Source: Gammaproteobacteria bacterium
Lineage (GTDB): Bacteria; Pseudomonadota; Gammaproteobacteria; Nitrosococcales; Methylophagaceae
DNA: 55,082 bases
NCBI GenBank assembly: GCA_029882915.1
Contig: JAOUJZ010000008.1
Location: 1 to 55,082, forward strand
Reading direction: 5' to 3'
Within the stretch, counting starts at the first letter, position 1; each line of letters starts with the position of its first letter. The translations under genes were made by a program, and so were the position numbers. A model generated the notes under the pieces. That model worked only from the letters and a program-made list of their open reading frames with translations, was not told the DNA's origin and ran no database searches. Positions 36,700 to 45,569 of the stretch are shown piece after piece.

Positions 36700-36918
36700 T
36701 TATGCTTTATCGTTAAACATAGAGCGGCGTCGATCGGCGGATACCCTACGTTCGATCTGTTCCTTTTCAGATGCAGGTTTACGCCGACTCGGTTTTCTGC
36801 GCCTTTCAACAGCGGTTACGGGTTTTTCTTCATCAGCAATAGCTTGAAACCGAATCGTTTTAGAGGGTTGACTCGGAGATGTGACAGATGTTGTATAGAT
36901 ACGTGGTAGCTCAATCAT
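36700..36918 (-). CDS. Small basic hypothetical protein with RR-rich tail
   Basis: A 72-residue protein, very basic in its second half (VERRRKPSRRKPASEK, then ERRVSADRRRS). I do not recognise it. The ERRxxxDRR pattern echoes the DRRSxxDRR motif in the two Cys-rich membrane proteins near 45 kb. No strong ribosome-binding site precedes the ATG. An ORF of nearly equal length overlaps it on the other strand, but that one is hydrophobic and irregular and has no start signal. Real but short gene, or a spurious ORF: I favour real. Confidence 0.5.
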   Translation of the reverse strand: MIELPRIYTTSVTSPSQPSKTIRFQAIADEEKPVTAVERRRKPSRRKPASEKEQIERRVSADRRRSMFNDKA

Positions 36919-37111
36919 AATAATAATCTAAACTATGTTTAACAATTGAATTATCGACAGCAATACAAAAAGCTTTAGTTTTTTGTGGTTATTACATCAA
37001 TCGCAGAGATAAAAAATATATCTCAATCATTTGTATTCAGTTATTACTACCTGCTCTCTCTAATATTTTTGATGCTAGAAAACACTATTTTATCTGCTAT
37101 TAGCTGCGTTA

Positions 37112-37477
37112 TTATTTACTGAGAGTTTTTGCAACCGCTCGTAATAAACGTTCTTCATTAACAGGTTTTTGGATCCAACCTGTTGCACCTGAGCCTTTTG
37201 CCTTTTTTTTCTTATATTCGCTGTCTTCTGTTGTCATAATCAGAATGGGTGTATAGCGATAATTGTCCAGATTTCGTAATGCAGCAGTAAAACTCATTCC
37301 ACCCATATTAGGCATGTTTAGGTCAGTGATAACCAGATCAACATCATTATCACGAGCAAATATCATGGCTTCTCTGCCATCTTCTGCCAAGGTAACGGTA
37401 TGACCATGTGATTCTAGTATATTTTTGACCATCATTCGAATCACTTTTGCATCATCAACGGCTAAAATATGTGCCAT
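37112..37477 (-). CDS. Single-domain response regulator (CheY/PilH-like)
   Basis: A 121-residue stand-alone receiver domain. D8 and D9 form the acidic pocket, D52 (ITDLNMPNMGG) is the phosphorylation site and K104 (QKP) completes the active site. It resembles CheY-like proteins that act on flagellar motors or twitching motility, or as phosphate sinks. AAGGA precedes the ATG. It starts 21 bases after mfd and is probably read through from it, though no functional link is known. A CheV gene lies 12 kb away. Confidence 0.92.
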   Translation of the reverse strand: MAHILAVDDAKVIRMMVKNILESHGHTVTLAEDGREAMIFARDNDVDLVITDLNMPNMGGMSFTAALRNLDNYRYTPILIMTTEDSEYKKKKAKGSGATGWIQKPVNEERLLRAVAKTLSK

Positions 37478-37498
37478 ATTTAAATTCCTTACAAAATA

Positions 37499-40400
37499 TT
37501 AAGTGGATACGTAAAGTGTATCTAATAGTTGTTCTAAAGCCAAGATACGATCGGCAGCTTCCGGCATACTTTCAATAAATCGTAGCTTGTCCTGTCCATC
37601 CAGTTTAAATTTTGCCGGCTGTGACTGAATCAACTGGATAATGGTCATGGGGTCAATGTTCGGTTCTTTATCGAAAATAATTCGACCGCCTTGATCGTAA
37701 ACATCCATTTTACGAATACCAATGGCTTTAGCCTTGAAACGGAGTTCATGAATGGCGATCAGGGTTTGAATTTGTTCAGGCAGTAAGCCAAAACGATCAA
37801 TCATTTCTACCTGTAATTCACGTAAAGCCTCGTGGTCAGCCGCTGCTGAAATACGTTTGTACAATACTAGACGAGCATGGACATCAGGTAGGTAATCACT
37901 TGGAATCAAGGCTGGAACATGCAAGTCGATTTCAACAAAGTGGCGGTCGTGAATATTAAGGCTTGGTTCTTTGCCAGATTTTAAAGCGGTAACTGCACGT
38001 TCTAACAGTTCGTTGTATAGGCCAAAACCAATTTCCTGCATTTGACCACTTTGTTCATCACCCAATAATTCACCGGCACCGCGTATTTCCATATCATGAG
38101 TCGCCAGAGTGAAACCAGCTCCAAGATCTTCGATGGATTCAATGGCTTCAAGACGTTTGATGGCATCTTTAGTCATGGCTTTTTGTGGTGGCACAATTAG
38201 GTAGGCATAGGCACGATGATGTGAACGACCAACACGACCACGGATTTGGTACAGTTGAGCTAGCCCTAATTTATCAGCACGATCGATGAAAATGGTGTTG
38301 GCAGATGGAATGTCGATCCCAGTTTCAATGATAGTAGTACACACCAGCACATTAAAACGTTGGTGGTAGAAATCAAGCATGACTTGTTCTAATTCACGTT
38401 CACGCATCTGACCATGAGCAATGGTGACCTTGGCTTCAGGAATGATCAGTTCAATTTCACGGGCAACACGATCTATATCTTCTACTTTATTATGTAGAAA
38501 ATAAACCTGACCTCCGCGCTTTATTTCACGCAATATACCTTCACGAATTTTTTCTGCATTCCATTGTTGAACAAAGGTTTTTATCGATAGTCGTCGTGCT
38601 GGTGGGGTGGCAATAATCGACAAATCACGAATGCCTGAAATGGACATGTTCAGTGTGCGTGGAATAGGAGTGGCTGTTAGGGTGAGCACATCTATCTCAG
38701 CACGGTATTTTTTGATTTGTTCTTTTTGAGTGACACCAAAACGATGTTCTTCATCCAAGATAAATAAGCCCAGTCGTTTAGGGTGAATATCCTGTTGTAG
38801 TAATTTATGGGTGCCGATAATGATATCGGCAGTGCCTTCAGTCATGGCTTTTTTAACTGCATCGAGCTGTTTTTTAGAACGAAAACGTGACATGACTTCA
38901 ATATGAACCGGCCAATCAGCAAAGCGATCCTTAAAGTTTTCATAATGTTGCTGCGCTAATAATGTAGTGGGAACCAGTACCATGACTTGTTTTCCAGATT
39001 GTGTTGCTAGGAATGCAGCACGCATGGCGACTTCTGTTTTACCAAAGCCCACATCACCACAGATCAGACGATCCATCGGCTTATCAGAGGTCATGTCTTT
39101 GATAACGTCGTCAATAGCATCTTGTTGATCGGGGGTGGTTTCAAATGGGAAAGCAGAAATAAAAGTAGAGTATTGCTCATCTGGATCTGCGATAGGTGGT
39201 TTTTTATGAGCTGCTCGTTGAGCATAAATATCCAGCAGTTCAGCAGCAACGTCACGGACTTTTTCGGCTGCTCTACGTCGTGCTTTTTCCCATTGACCTG
39301 AACCCAGTTTATGAAGAGGAGCGAGTTCAGGCGCAGCACCCGAATAGCGGCTAATTAAATCCAGTGCGGCAACAGGAACGTACAGTTTGTCGCCTTTGGC
39401 ATATTCAAGTGTGACATATTCGGTGGCAACATCGCCAACATCCAACGTTTGCAAACCAAGGTAACGGCCAACACCATGATCTTCATGAACAACGGCATCA
39501 CCAATCGTCAATTCGGCAAGGTTACGGATAACCGCATCAGAGTCACGTTTCTTACGACTACGGCGACGGCGTTGCATGACCTGCTGCCCAAACAACTGGG
39601 GTTCAGCTATGACAGCAATATTATTTTGGGGAAGTACAAGACCGTGCTCAAGTGGTGCCACAGTAATACCAATGGGGGCATTATCTGCTAGAAAATCATC
39701 CCAACGTTGATAGGCTTTGGGTTGTATGGCGTTATTACGTAGTAATTCAAGTAAAGTTTCTCGACGCCCCGCTGTTTCGGCTGCGAATAATATGCGGCCA
39801 TGAAATGTGTCTATAAATTGGTTTAGTGCCTCACAAGGCTTATCATTACGAGCATTGAGCGTTAGCTGTGGTGGGATGATGGTGCTGTAGTTATGGTTGC
39901 CTATACCCTGATCTAGTTCAAACGTTTGGGCATGAAGTCGCTGATAGTTTTTAAAGCTGGCAAATAGCTCCTCAACGGGTATAAACATATCGTTGGGAGC
40001 GAGTAGTGGTCTTTCCTTGTCAACATGGTGTTGTTGGTAACGTTGAGTGATTTCCTTCCAGAAATCAGTCGCCGCTTGATAGGGATCATTAATATTGATC
40101 AATAGAGTGGTATCAGGCAAGTAGTCGATCAGGCTATTTGTATGTTCGACAAACAGTGGTAAATAATACTCAATACCGCCTGGTATATTTCCTTCACTAA
40201 CTTCTCGATAGATCAGACTGCGTTGAGGATCGCCCTCAAAATGTTGACGAAATTGCTGGCGGAATAACTGGATGCTGGTATCAGTAGTGGGGAATTCCCG
40301 GGCAGGTAATAACTGAATGGAATCAATCGTATCGATCGAACGTTGTGTTTCTGGGTCAAATGTTCTCAGACTATCAATTTCATCATCAAACAAATCGATC

Positions 40401-40966
40401 CGGTAGGGGAGTTTACTTCCCATCGGATACAGATCAATGATCGCTCCACGAACGGCAAATTCACCATATTCCATCACCTGAGACACACAACGATAACCGA
40501 CTTTTTCCAACTTTGCTCGCCAGGATTCAATCTCAAATTGGTCACCGGTTTTCAGCATTAAGGTGTTACCGTCGAGAAATTCACGCGGTGCAATTCGATG
40601 CATGATAGTGGCGATGGGTACTAATAAAATTCCACGATTGAAGTTGGGTAAATGATGTAGCGTTTCTAGACGTTCAGAAATAATGTCTTGATGTGGTGAG
40701 AAGGAGTCATAAGGTAAGGTTTCCCAATCTGGGAAATGTAAAATTGGTAATACTTGGTTACCTAGGTAAAAGCGAGCTTCGAGTTCTAGCCGGTGTGCTG
40801 AAGCCGTGTCATCGGTTAATACTAAAATCGGGCCGTCATGTTGTTGTGCCGCATTGGCTAACAACAAACCTTGTGCACTGCCATAAAGCTGGCCAGCATG
40901 AAAAAGATTTTTAGTTTTTGTTGGTAACTGTGGCCGTAAAGGGCTGGGTGAGTCTGAAAAGACCAT
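37499..40966 (-). CDS. mfd: Transcription-repair coupling factor Mfd
   Basis: An ATP-dependent translocase that pushes or removes RNA polymerase stalled at DNA lesions and recruits UvrA. It has the UvrB-like N-terminal module, the RNA polymerase interaction domain (VVHEDHGVGRYLGL), a RecG-type motor with Walker A at about residues 635-645 (GDVGFGKTEVA), DEEHRFG near 737, and a TRCF C-terminal domain. Length 1155 from ATG 40966, close to E. coli (1148); an in-frame TTG at 40975 is less likely. It faces away from uvrC, its partner in nucleotide excision repair, with a small membrane gene between them. Confidence 0.97.
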   Translation of the reverse strand: MVFSDSPSPLRPQLPTKTKNLFHAGQLYGSAQGLLLANAAQQHDGPILVLTDDTASAHRLELEARFYLGNQVLPILHFPDWETLPYDSFSPHQDIISERLETLHHLPNFNRGILLVPIATIMHRIAPREFLDGNTLMLKTGDQFEIESWRAKLEKVGYRCVSQVMEYGEFAVRGAIIDLYPMGSKLPYRIDLFDDEIDSLRTFDPETQRSIDTIDSIQLLPAREFPTTDTSIQLFRQQFRQHFEGDPQRSLIYREVSEGNIPGGIEYYLPLFVEHTNSLIDYLPDTTLLININDPYQAATDFWKEITQRYQQHHVDKERPLLAPNDMFIPVEELFASFKNYQRLHAQTFELDQGIGNHNYSTIIPPQLTLNARNDKPCEALNQFIDTFHGRILFAAETAGRRETLLELLRNNAIQPKAYQRWDDFLADNAPIGITVAPLEHGLVLPQNNIAVIAEPQLFGQQVMQRRRRSRKKRDSDAVIRNLAELTIGDAVVHEDHGVGRYLGLQTLDVGDVATEYVTLEYAKGDKLYVPVAALDLISRYSGAAPELAPLHKLGSGQWEKARRRAAEKVRDVAAELLDIYAQRAAHKKPPIADPDEQYSTFISAFPFETTPDQQDAIDDVIKDMTSDKPMDRLICGDVGFGKTEVAMRAAFLATQSGKQVMVLVPTTLLAQQHYENFKDRFADWPVHIEVMSRFRSKKQLDAVKKAMTEGTADIIIGTHKLLQQDIHPKRLGLFILDEEHRFGVTQKEQIKKYRAEIDVLTLTATPIPRTLNMSISGIRDLSIIATPPARRLSIKTFVQQWNAEKIREGILREIKRGGQVYFLHNKVEDIDRVAREIELIIPEAKVTIAHGQMRERELEQVMLDFYHQRFNVLVCTTIIETGIDIPSANTIFIDRADKLGLAQLYQIRGRVGRSHHRAYAYLIVPPQKAMTKDAIKRLEAIESIEDLGAGFTLATHDMEIRGAGELLGDEQSGQMQEIGFGLYNELLERAVTALKSGKEPSLNIHDRHFVEIDLHVPALIPSDYLPDVHARLVLYKRISAAADHEALRELQVEMIDRFGLLPEQIQTLIAIHELRFKAKAIGIRKMDVYDQGGRIIFDKEPNIDPMTIIQLIQSQPAKFKLDGQDKLRFIESMPEAADRILALEQLLDTLYVST

Positions 40967-41119
40967 GATACTCAATGATTAATAGCTATAAGACACGCTA
41001 TTTTCACATAAACAGACTATATAAATACAGCGAATACTCTGTGGGAGCGATTTATTACCCATGATTAATGTGTGATAATGCATAACGATTAATGACCTTC
41101 TGGCTGGAGAAAATAATAC

Positions 41120-41323
41120 ATGAAGCGGATTGAAAATGTCATATTGCTAAAAGTGATTGGTAGCTGCGAGTTGTTGGCTGCATTAGCAATGTTCTATTTG
41201 TATAATGACAAAGTACCTGCAGTGATAGGCGCCGTGATTTTGTTAGGGTTGTCGGCCAATAGTTTTTATCAGGCCCATAAGTGCTACCAACGCCAGTATG
41301 CTCCTAAAAAAACAGAAGACTAA
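41120..41323 (+). CDS. Small membrane protein of unknown function
   Basis: A 67-residue protein with two hydrophobic segments (residues about 7-25 and 30-50) separated by YNDKVPA, followed by a basic tail (HKCYQRQYAPKKTED). GGAGA lies about 11 bases before the ATG. It resembles no family I can name. It lies between the divergent mfd and uvrC, 28 bases before uvrC, and may be cotranscribed with uvrC and pgsA. Confidence 0.7.
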   Translation: MKRIENVILLKVIGSCELLAALAMFYLYNDKVPAVIGAVILLGLSANSFYQAHKCYQRQYAPKKTED

Positions 41324-41351
41324 CAGCGAGTCATAACCGTCTACTGTTGTT

Positions 41352-43190
41352 ATGGGTGATGACTCAACACAATCTGCCGATATTGAATTTGATTCATCGG
41401 TATTCATAAAAACACTTACTAATCGTCCCGGCGTCTATCGTATGGTGGATAGCTCGGGTACAGTGATTTATGTTGGTAAAGCTAAAAATTTAAAAAAGCG
41501 CGTTTCCAGTTATTTCCGTAAAACGGGACAGACATCAAAAACACGGGTGATGGTGGCACAAATTGCCAACATTGAAACCGTGGTTACTCATACAGAAAAT
41601 GAAGCCCTTATCCTTGAAAATAATTTAATAAAGGAGTTAATGCCGCGCTACAACATTCTGTTACGAGATGATAAAACCTACCCTTATTTGTTTATATCTG
41701 GCGATAAGTTTCCAAGGTTGAGTTTACATCGTGGTGCCAAGCGAAAAGCAGGTAAATATTTTGGTCCATATCCCAGCGCCGGTGCAGTTCGAGAAAGTTT
41801 AAACTTGTTGCAGAGACTGTTTCCTGTCCGTCAGTGCGATGATAGCTATTATCAGACTCGCTCCCGGCCTTGTTTACAGTATCAGATTAAGCGCTGTACT
41901 GGTCCTTGTGTAGGGTTGATATCAGAACAGGATTATCAAAAAGACGTGCAACACACCATCCTGTTTTTGGAAGGAAAAAATCAGCAGGTGATGGATGCTT
42001 TAACAGAACAAATGGAGGCAGCATCGGCAAGCCTGGATTTTGAACAGGCAGCGATAATAAGAGACAAAATCATCAGCTTGCGGAGAATACAGGAACGGCA
42101 GTATGTCAGCTCGGAATACGGTGATCTGGATGTGTTGGCTGCTATTATTCGTGATGGTATGGCCGTGGTAGAAGTCTGTTTTATTCGAGGTGGACGCAGT
42201 TTAGGAAATAAGAGCTATTTCCCTAAAGGTTCTTCAGACAGTTCACCAGAAGAATTATTGGCGGCGTTTATCCCCCAATATTATCTCGGTAAGGATATTC
42301 CCTCTGAAATTCTAGTGAGTCATACATTTGAAGATATAGACTTGCTGCAAGACGTACTGAAATCAGAATCAAAACACCGCGTTCAGCTTCGTTGTCCACA
42401 GCGAGGTCCCAGTGTACGGTGGATGAAAATGGCGGTCACCAATGCCGATATCAGCCTCAGTCAGCGTTTGAGTAGTCGGGCAAATTTATTGCAACGTTTT
42501 GAGATCTTACAAGATGCATTGCAAATGGACGATATCCCCAAGCGCATTGAATGTTTCGATATCAGTCATACTCGTGGCGAAAAGACTGTCGCGTCGTGTG
42601 TGGTGTTTGGCCTTGAAGGTGCCATTAAAAGTGATTATCGTAAGTTTAATATTGAAGGTATTACTCCGGGCGATGATTATGCCGCGATGAATCAGGCCCT
42701 AACGCGTCGTTTTACCCGATTGCAAAAAGGTGAAGGTAAACGACCTGATTTATTATTGATAGACGGTGGTAAAGGGCAACTAACGGAGGCCAAAGCAGTA
42801 ATGGCAGACCTACAGCTTGATATTGATATATTAGGTATTGCCAAAGGACCCGAACGTAAACCTGGAGAAGAAACATTGTTCTTGGTGGGACGAGAAGGCG
42901 AAGTGGATTTACCAGCAGATTCTCCCGCCTTACATCTATTGCAGCAAGTCCGTGATGAGGCTCACCGCTTTGCTATTACTGGTCACAGGCAACGTCGTGC
43001 CAAAGCTCGTAATACGTCACCGTTGGAAGGTATTTCAGGTATGGGGCCAAAGCGTCGTCAAAAATTGTTGCAACAGTTTGGAGGCTTGCAAGAAGTGAAA
43101 CGGGCAGGGGTGGAAGATCTGGCTCGTGTTGATGGAATAAGTGAAGCTTTAGCTCAAAAAATCTACGATATTTTTCATGGCGAGAAATAA
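41352..43190 (+). CDS. uvrC: Excinuclease ABC subunit C
   Basis: UvrC makes both incisions in nucleotide excision repair. Visible are the N-terminal GIY-YIG nuclease (RPGVYRMVD, TVIYVGKAKNLKKRVSSYF), a Cys-rich segment (RPCLQYQIKRCTGPC), the UvrB-binding UVR motif (SASLDFEQAAIIRDKI), an RNase H-like nuclease (ECFDISHTRGEKTVAS and LLIDGGKGQL) and a C-terminal helix-hairpin-helix (LEGISGMGPKRRQKLL). Length 612, normal. The start at ATG 41352 has no convincing ribosome-binding site but gives the usual N-terminus. pgsA follows after about 50 bases, a common gammaproteobacterial arrangement. Confidence 0.97.
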   Translation: MGDDSTQSADIEFDSSVFIKTLTNRPGVYRMVDSSGTVIYVGKAKNLKKRVSSYFRKTGQTSKTRVMVAQIANIETVVTHTENEALILENNLIKELMPRYNILLRDDKTYPYLFISGDKFPRLSLHRGAKRKAGKYFGPYPSAGAVRESLNLLQRLFPVRQCDDSYYQTRSRPCLQYQIKRCTGPCVGLISEQDYQKDVQHTILFLEGKNQQVMDALTEQMEAASASLDFEQAAIIRDKIISLRRIQERQYVSSEYGDLDVLAAIIRDGMAVVEVCFIRGGRSLGNKSYFPKGSSDSSPEELLAAFIPQYYLGKDIPSEILVSHTFEDIDLLQDVLKSESKHRVQLRCPQRGPSVRWMKMAVTNADISLSQRLSSRANLLQRFEILQDALQMDDIPKRIECFDISHTRGEKTVASCVVFGLEGAIKSDYRKFNIEGITPGDDYAAMNQALTRRFTRLQKGEGKRPDLLLIDGGKGQLTEAKAVMADLQLDIDILGIAKGPERKPGEETLFLVGREGEVDLPADSPALHLLQQVRDEAHRFAITGHRQRRAKARNTSPLEGISGMGPKRRQKLLQQFGGLQEVKRAGVEDLARVDGISEALAQKIYDIFHGEK

Positions 43191-43240
43191 CAGCGTTAAG
43201 GTGATATATTAAGCTGACTATTAAGTTTTAAGTGGACGTT

Positions 43241-43798
43241 ATGCTGAATTTACCTAATATTTTGAGCTTGTTGCGAATTGCATTGATACCGGTGCTGGTA
43301 GGACTTTATTTCTTACCGCATGGGTCTGCCCCAGTCTGGGCGACGATTGTGTTTGTGATTGCAGCAATCACGGATTGGTTTGATGGTTACTTAGCAAGAA
43401 AATGGCAGCAAACATCGCCCTTTGGTGCATTTATTGACCCTGTGGCTGACAAGCTAATTGTTGCGGTGGCTTTGGTGCTGATTTTATACAAGACATCAGA
43501 ATGGTATATTTTGATTCCAGTGGTGATTATCATCGGACGTGAAATTACAATTTCCGCTTTACGGGAATGGATGGCAGAATTAGGGCAGCGAAATGCTGTT
43601 AAAGTATCCTATGTTGGAAAATTGAAAACAACATTTCAGATGATCTCAATTGCGTGTTTGATTTTTTATAAACCCTTGTTTGGATTGCCAACATTTGAGA
43701 TAGGCGTTGTGCTGCTTTATTTTGCGGCTGCATTAACAATCAGCTCTATGTTCAGTTACTTGAAAGCAGCATGGCCAATGTTGGTATCTAAGGGTTGA
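43241..43798 (+). CDS. pgsA: CDP-diacylglycerol-glycerol-3-phosphate 3-phosphatidyltransferase
   Basis: An inner-membrane enzyme that makes phosphatidylglycerol phosphate from CDP-diacylglycerol, the committed step to phosphatidylglycerol. The CDP-alcohol phosphatidyltransferase motif is complete: D48-G-x2-A-R-x8-G62-x3-D66-x3-D70 (DGYLAR...GAFIDPVAD). It has about five membrane segments. I use ATG 43241 (185 residues, MLNLPNILSL) rather than a GTG nine bases upstream. Its stop codon lies inside the -35 box of the tRNA-Gly promoter. Confidence 0.95.
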   Translation: MLNLPNILSLLRIALIPVLVGLYFLPHGSAPVWATIVFVIAAITDWFDGYLARKWQQTSPFGAFIDPVADKLIVAVALVLILYKTSEWYILIPVVIIIGREITISALREWMAELGQRNAVKVSYVGKLKTTFQMISIACLIFYKPLFGLPTFEIGVVLLYFAAALTISSMFSYLKAAWPMLVSKG

Positions 43799-43822
43799 CA
43801 GGAAAATATAACAGCCTATAAT
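43795..43822 (+). promoter_or_regulatory. Consensus promoter of tRNA-Gly
   Basis: A perfect TTGACA (43795-43800) and a perfect TATAAT (43817-43822) are 16 bases apart. Transcription should start about 8 bases before the tRNA. The -35 box includes the pgsA stop codon (TGA, 43796-43798). Confidence 0.85.
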
Positions 43823-43836
43823 GCACGTCTTTCTCA

Positions 43837-43912
<76 letters not shown>

Positions 43913-43918
43913 AATTCC

Positions 43919-43948
43919 AAAAAGCCGCAGTTTCATCTGCGGCTTTTT
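43919..43948 (+). terminator. Terminator after tRNA-Gly
   Basis: AAAAAGCCGCAG and CTGCGGCTTTTT form a 12-bp stem with a six-base loop, seven bases after the tRNA end. Confidence 0.9.
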
Positions 43949-44010
43949 AGTCTCATTTATCTGCAATCCTATACTCAGAAATTTGTCATAAAAATAGGCA
44001 AGTCATTCTC

Positions 44011-44529
44011 ATGAAAAAAGTCGCTATATTTGTTGATGTTCAAAACATCTACTACACCACAAAACAAGTATTCAACTGCCATTTCAACTACAGTGAGTTT
44101 TGGAAGCAAGCAACTGATAACAGAGGCGTTGTAAATGCGTTCGCTTACGCTATTGATAGAAGCGATCAAAAACAGCAGCAATTCCAAAACATACTTAAAG
44201 AGATTGGTTTTGAGGTCAAACTAAAACCTTTTATTCAAAGAGCAGACGGATCGGCAAAAGGCGATTGGGATGTTGGCATCACACTAGATGTAATGGATTA
44301 CGCAAGCAAGGCAGATGTAATCATATTAGTGTCGGGCGATGGCGATTTTGATATGTTGGTAAGGAAAATAATAAAAGACCACGGTGTAGCCGTTGAAGTT
44401 TATAGTGTGGCAAAGCTAACAGCAGCATCTTTAATTAATGAAGCAACCAGATTTGTGCCCATTGAAGATGCGTTATTATTAAAAACGAATAGAAAAAATC
44501 AAGGTGTCAGCCAACTTGATTTACCATAA
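44011..44529 (+). CDS. NYN domain protein (LabA/DUF88 family, PIN-like nuclease fold)
   Basis: A 172-residue protein with a single NYN domain, a PIN-like fold usually found in RNA-cleaving enzymes. The metal-binding acidic residues are kept: D9 in AIFVDVQNIYY, D85 and D87 in KGDWDVGI, and D110 and D112 in VSGDGDFDML. The N11-type NI motif after D9 is also intact. So catalytic competence is likely; the RNA target is unknown. It lies 63 bases after the tRNA-Gly terminator and 41 bases before a convergent gene. No antitoxin-like gene is next to it. The base composition looks a little AT-richer than that of uvrC. Confidence 0.88.
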   Translation: MKKVAIFVDVQNIYYTTKQVFNCHFNYSEFWKQATDNRGVVNAFAYAIDRSDQKQQQFQNILKEIGFEVKLKPFIQRADGSAKGDWDVGITLDVMDYASKADVIILVSGDGDFDMLVRKIIKDHGVAVEVYSVAKLTAASLINEATRFVPIEDALLLKTNRKNQGVSQLDLP

Positions 44530-44547
44530 CTACTCATCATGGGTAAA
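44520..44547 (+). terminator. Possible terminator after the NYN gene
   Basis: TTTACC (44520-44525) pairs with GGTAAA (44542-44547) and a T-rich run follows. The stem is short, so this is only a candidate. Confidence 0.3.
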
Positions 44548-44569
44548 TGTGTTTTAATTAATTAGTTAG

Positions 44570-44941
44570 TCAGGCGAAACTATGTCTTCTTCGTTCTGAT
44601 CCAGTACGGTGATTATGATTAGTAGAAACATTCTTCATTTCTATGCTTGGGTAGCGACGGTCTTGTTCGCTACGGCGATCATCGTAATGGATATAAGTGC
44701 AGGTACAATTTTTAGCTGTACATCCAGAAACCGGTAGTACCGTAACTTCACGGGCTAAAAATCTTTTTCTTTCTAGATGACTAACCGCCTCACATGCATT
44801 TGAGCACGGATGAATGCTAACACCATGAAAGTTCTTTTCACGTGTATTAATATGATGGGCGGGCTTTTGAGAATGCTTATTTAACATAAACCAGATGGAA
44901 AGTGCCAAGACGATAATTAGTATATATAGCCACATATCCAT
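44570..44941 (-). CDS. Cys-rich membrane-anchored protein, copy 1 of a tandem pair
   Basis: A 123-residue protein I cannot assign to a named family. One N-terminal membrane helix (residues 3-20) is followed by a short basic linker and a conserved core: HGVSIHPCSNACEAV, KRFLAREVTVLPV, then GCTAKNCTCTYIHYDDRRSEQDRR. Five cysteines in the core could bind a metal or form disulfides. The C-terminal part is basic with repeated RR pairs and ends SERRRHSFA. AAGGAG precedes the ATG. The next upstream gene encodes a close paralogue with the same arrangement and ribosome-binding site. Confidence 0.75.
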   Translation of the reverse strand: MDMWLYILIIVLALSIWFMLNKHSQKPAHHINTREKNFHGVSIHPCSNACEAVSHLERKRFLAREVTVLPVSGCTAKNCTCTYIHYDDRRSEQDRRYPSIEMKNVSTNHNHRTGSERRRHSFA

Positions 44942-45158
44942 AATTTATCACTCCTTTTGATAATAACGTATAGTTAAAAACGGGGCGCTTTAAATCTTAT
45001 AATGAACTTTATTTATAGATATATCAATGTTGTTATATTCTATAAAACTCCACTTAGTAGAAGTGGTAAGGCTATGGTTTTGAAACAAATATTCTACCGG
45101 ATGAGGTTTTGTTAAGGCTCAGTCGTTTATTTGATGACCTGAAGGCATCACCTTATCA

Positions 45159-45569
45159 CTAACTGTAGCTTGATTGGTAGCCAGGTAAACCATGCCATCT
45201 TCTGTCTCTTCCTGAACGGTTATTATGCCTTTCAGGAACATCTGTTAATCGGATGCTAACTCCTCTATATCGACGATCTAATTTGCTACGACGGTCTTCA
45301 TAATGGATATAAGTGCACGTACATTTTTTAGCTGTGCATCCATGGACAGGTAGTGCAGTAACTTCACTGGCTAAAAACCTTTTACCTTTGAATTGACTAA
45401 CGGCTTGGCATGCATTTAAACAAGGCTGAATGCTAACACCATGATAACTCTTGGATGTTCTGGTAGAGCTACCTGAAGTAGGGTGTTTGTGAATAGGCTT
45501 GGATTTGGTGTGCTTCAACCAAATCCAAACTGAAAATATCAATATAAGAATAAATAGCCAAATATTCAT
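45159..45569 (-). CDS. Cys-rich membrane-anchored protein, copy 2 of a tandem pair
   Basis: A 136-residue paralogue of the protein at 44570-44941. It has an N-terminal membrane helix (residues 3-19), a longer Ser/Thr-rich linker, and the same core: YHGVSIQPCLNACQAVS, KRFLASEVTALPV, GCTAKKCTCTYIHYEDRRSKLDRR. The five core cysteines align one for one. The tail is basic and ends with NRSGRDRRWHG. AAGGAGTGAGAG lies upstream of the ATG, almost the same as in copy 1. 217 bases separate the copies, so each may have its own promoter. Confidence 0.75.
   Translation of the reverse strand: MNIWLFILILIFSVWIWLKHTKSKPIHKHPTSGSSTRTSKSYHGVSIQPCLNACQAVSQFKGKRFLASEVTALPVHGCTAKKCTCTYIHYEDRRSKLDRRYRGVSIRLTDVPERHNNRSGRDRRWHGLPGYQSSYS

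Noticed and set aside
36694-36909. Plus-strand ORF opposite the 72-residue basic protein
   Set aside because: It has no ribosome-binding site and an irregular composition; the minus-strand frame has a low-complexity basic pattern shared with other proteins here.
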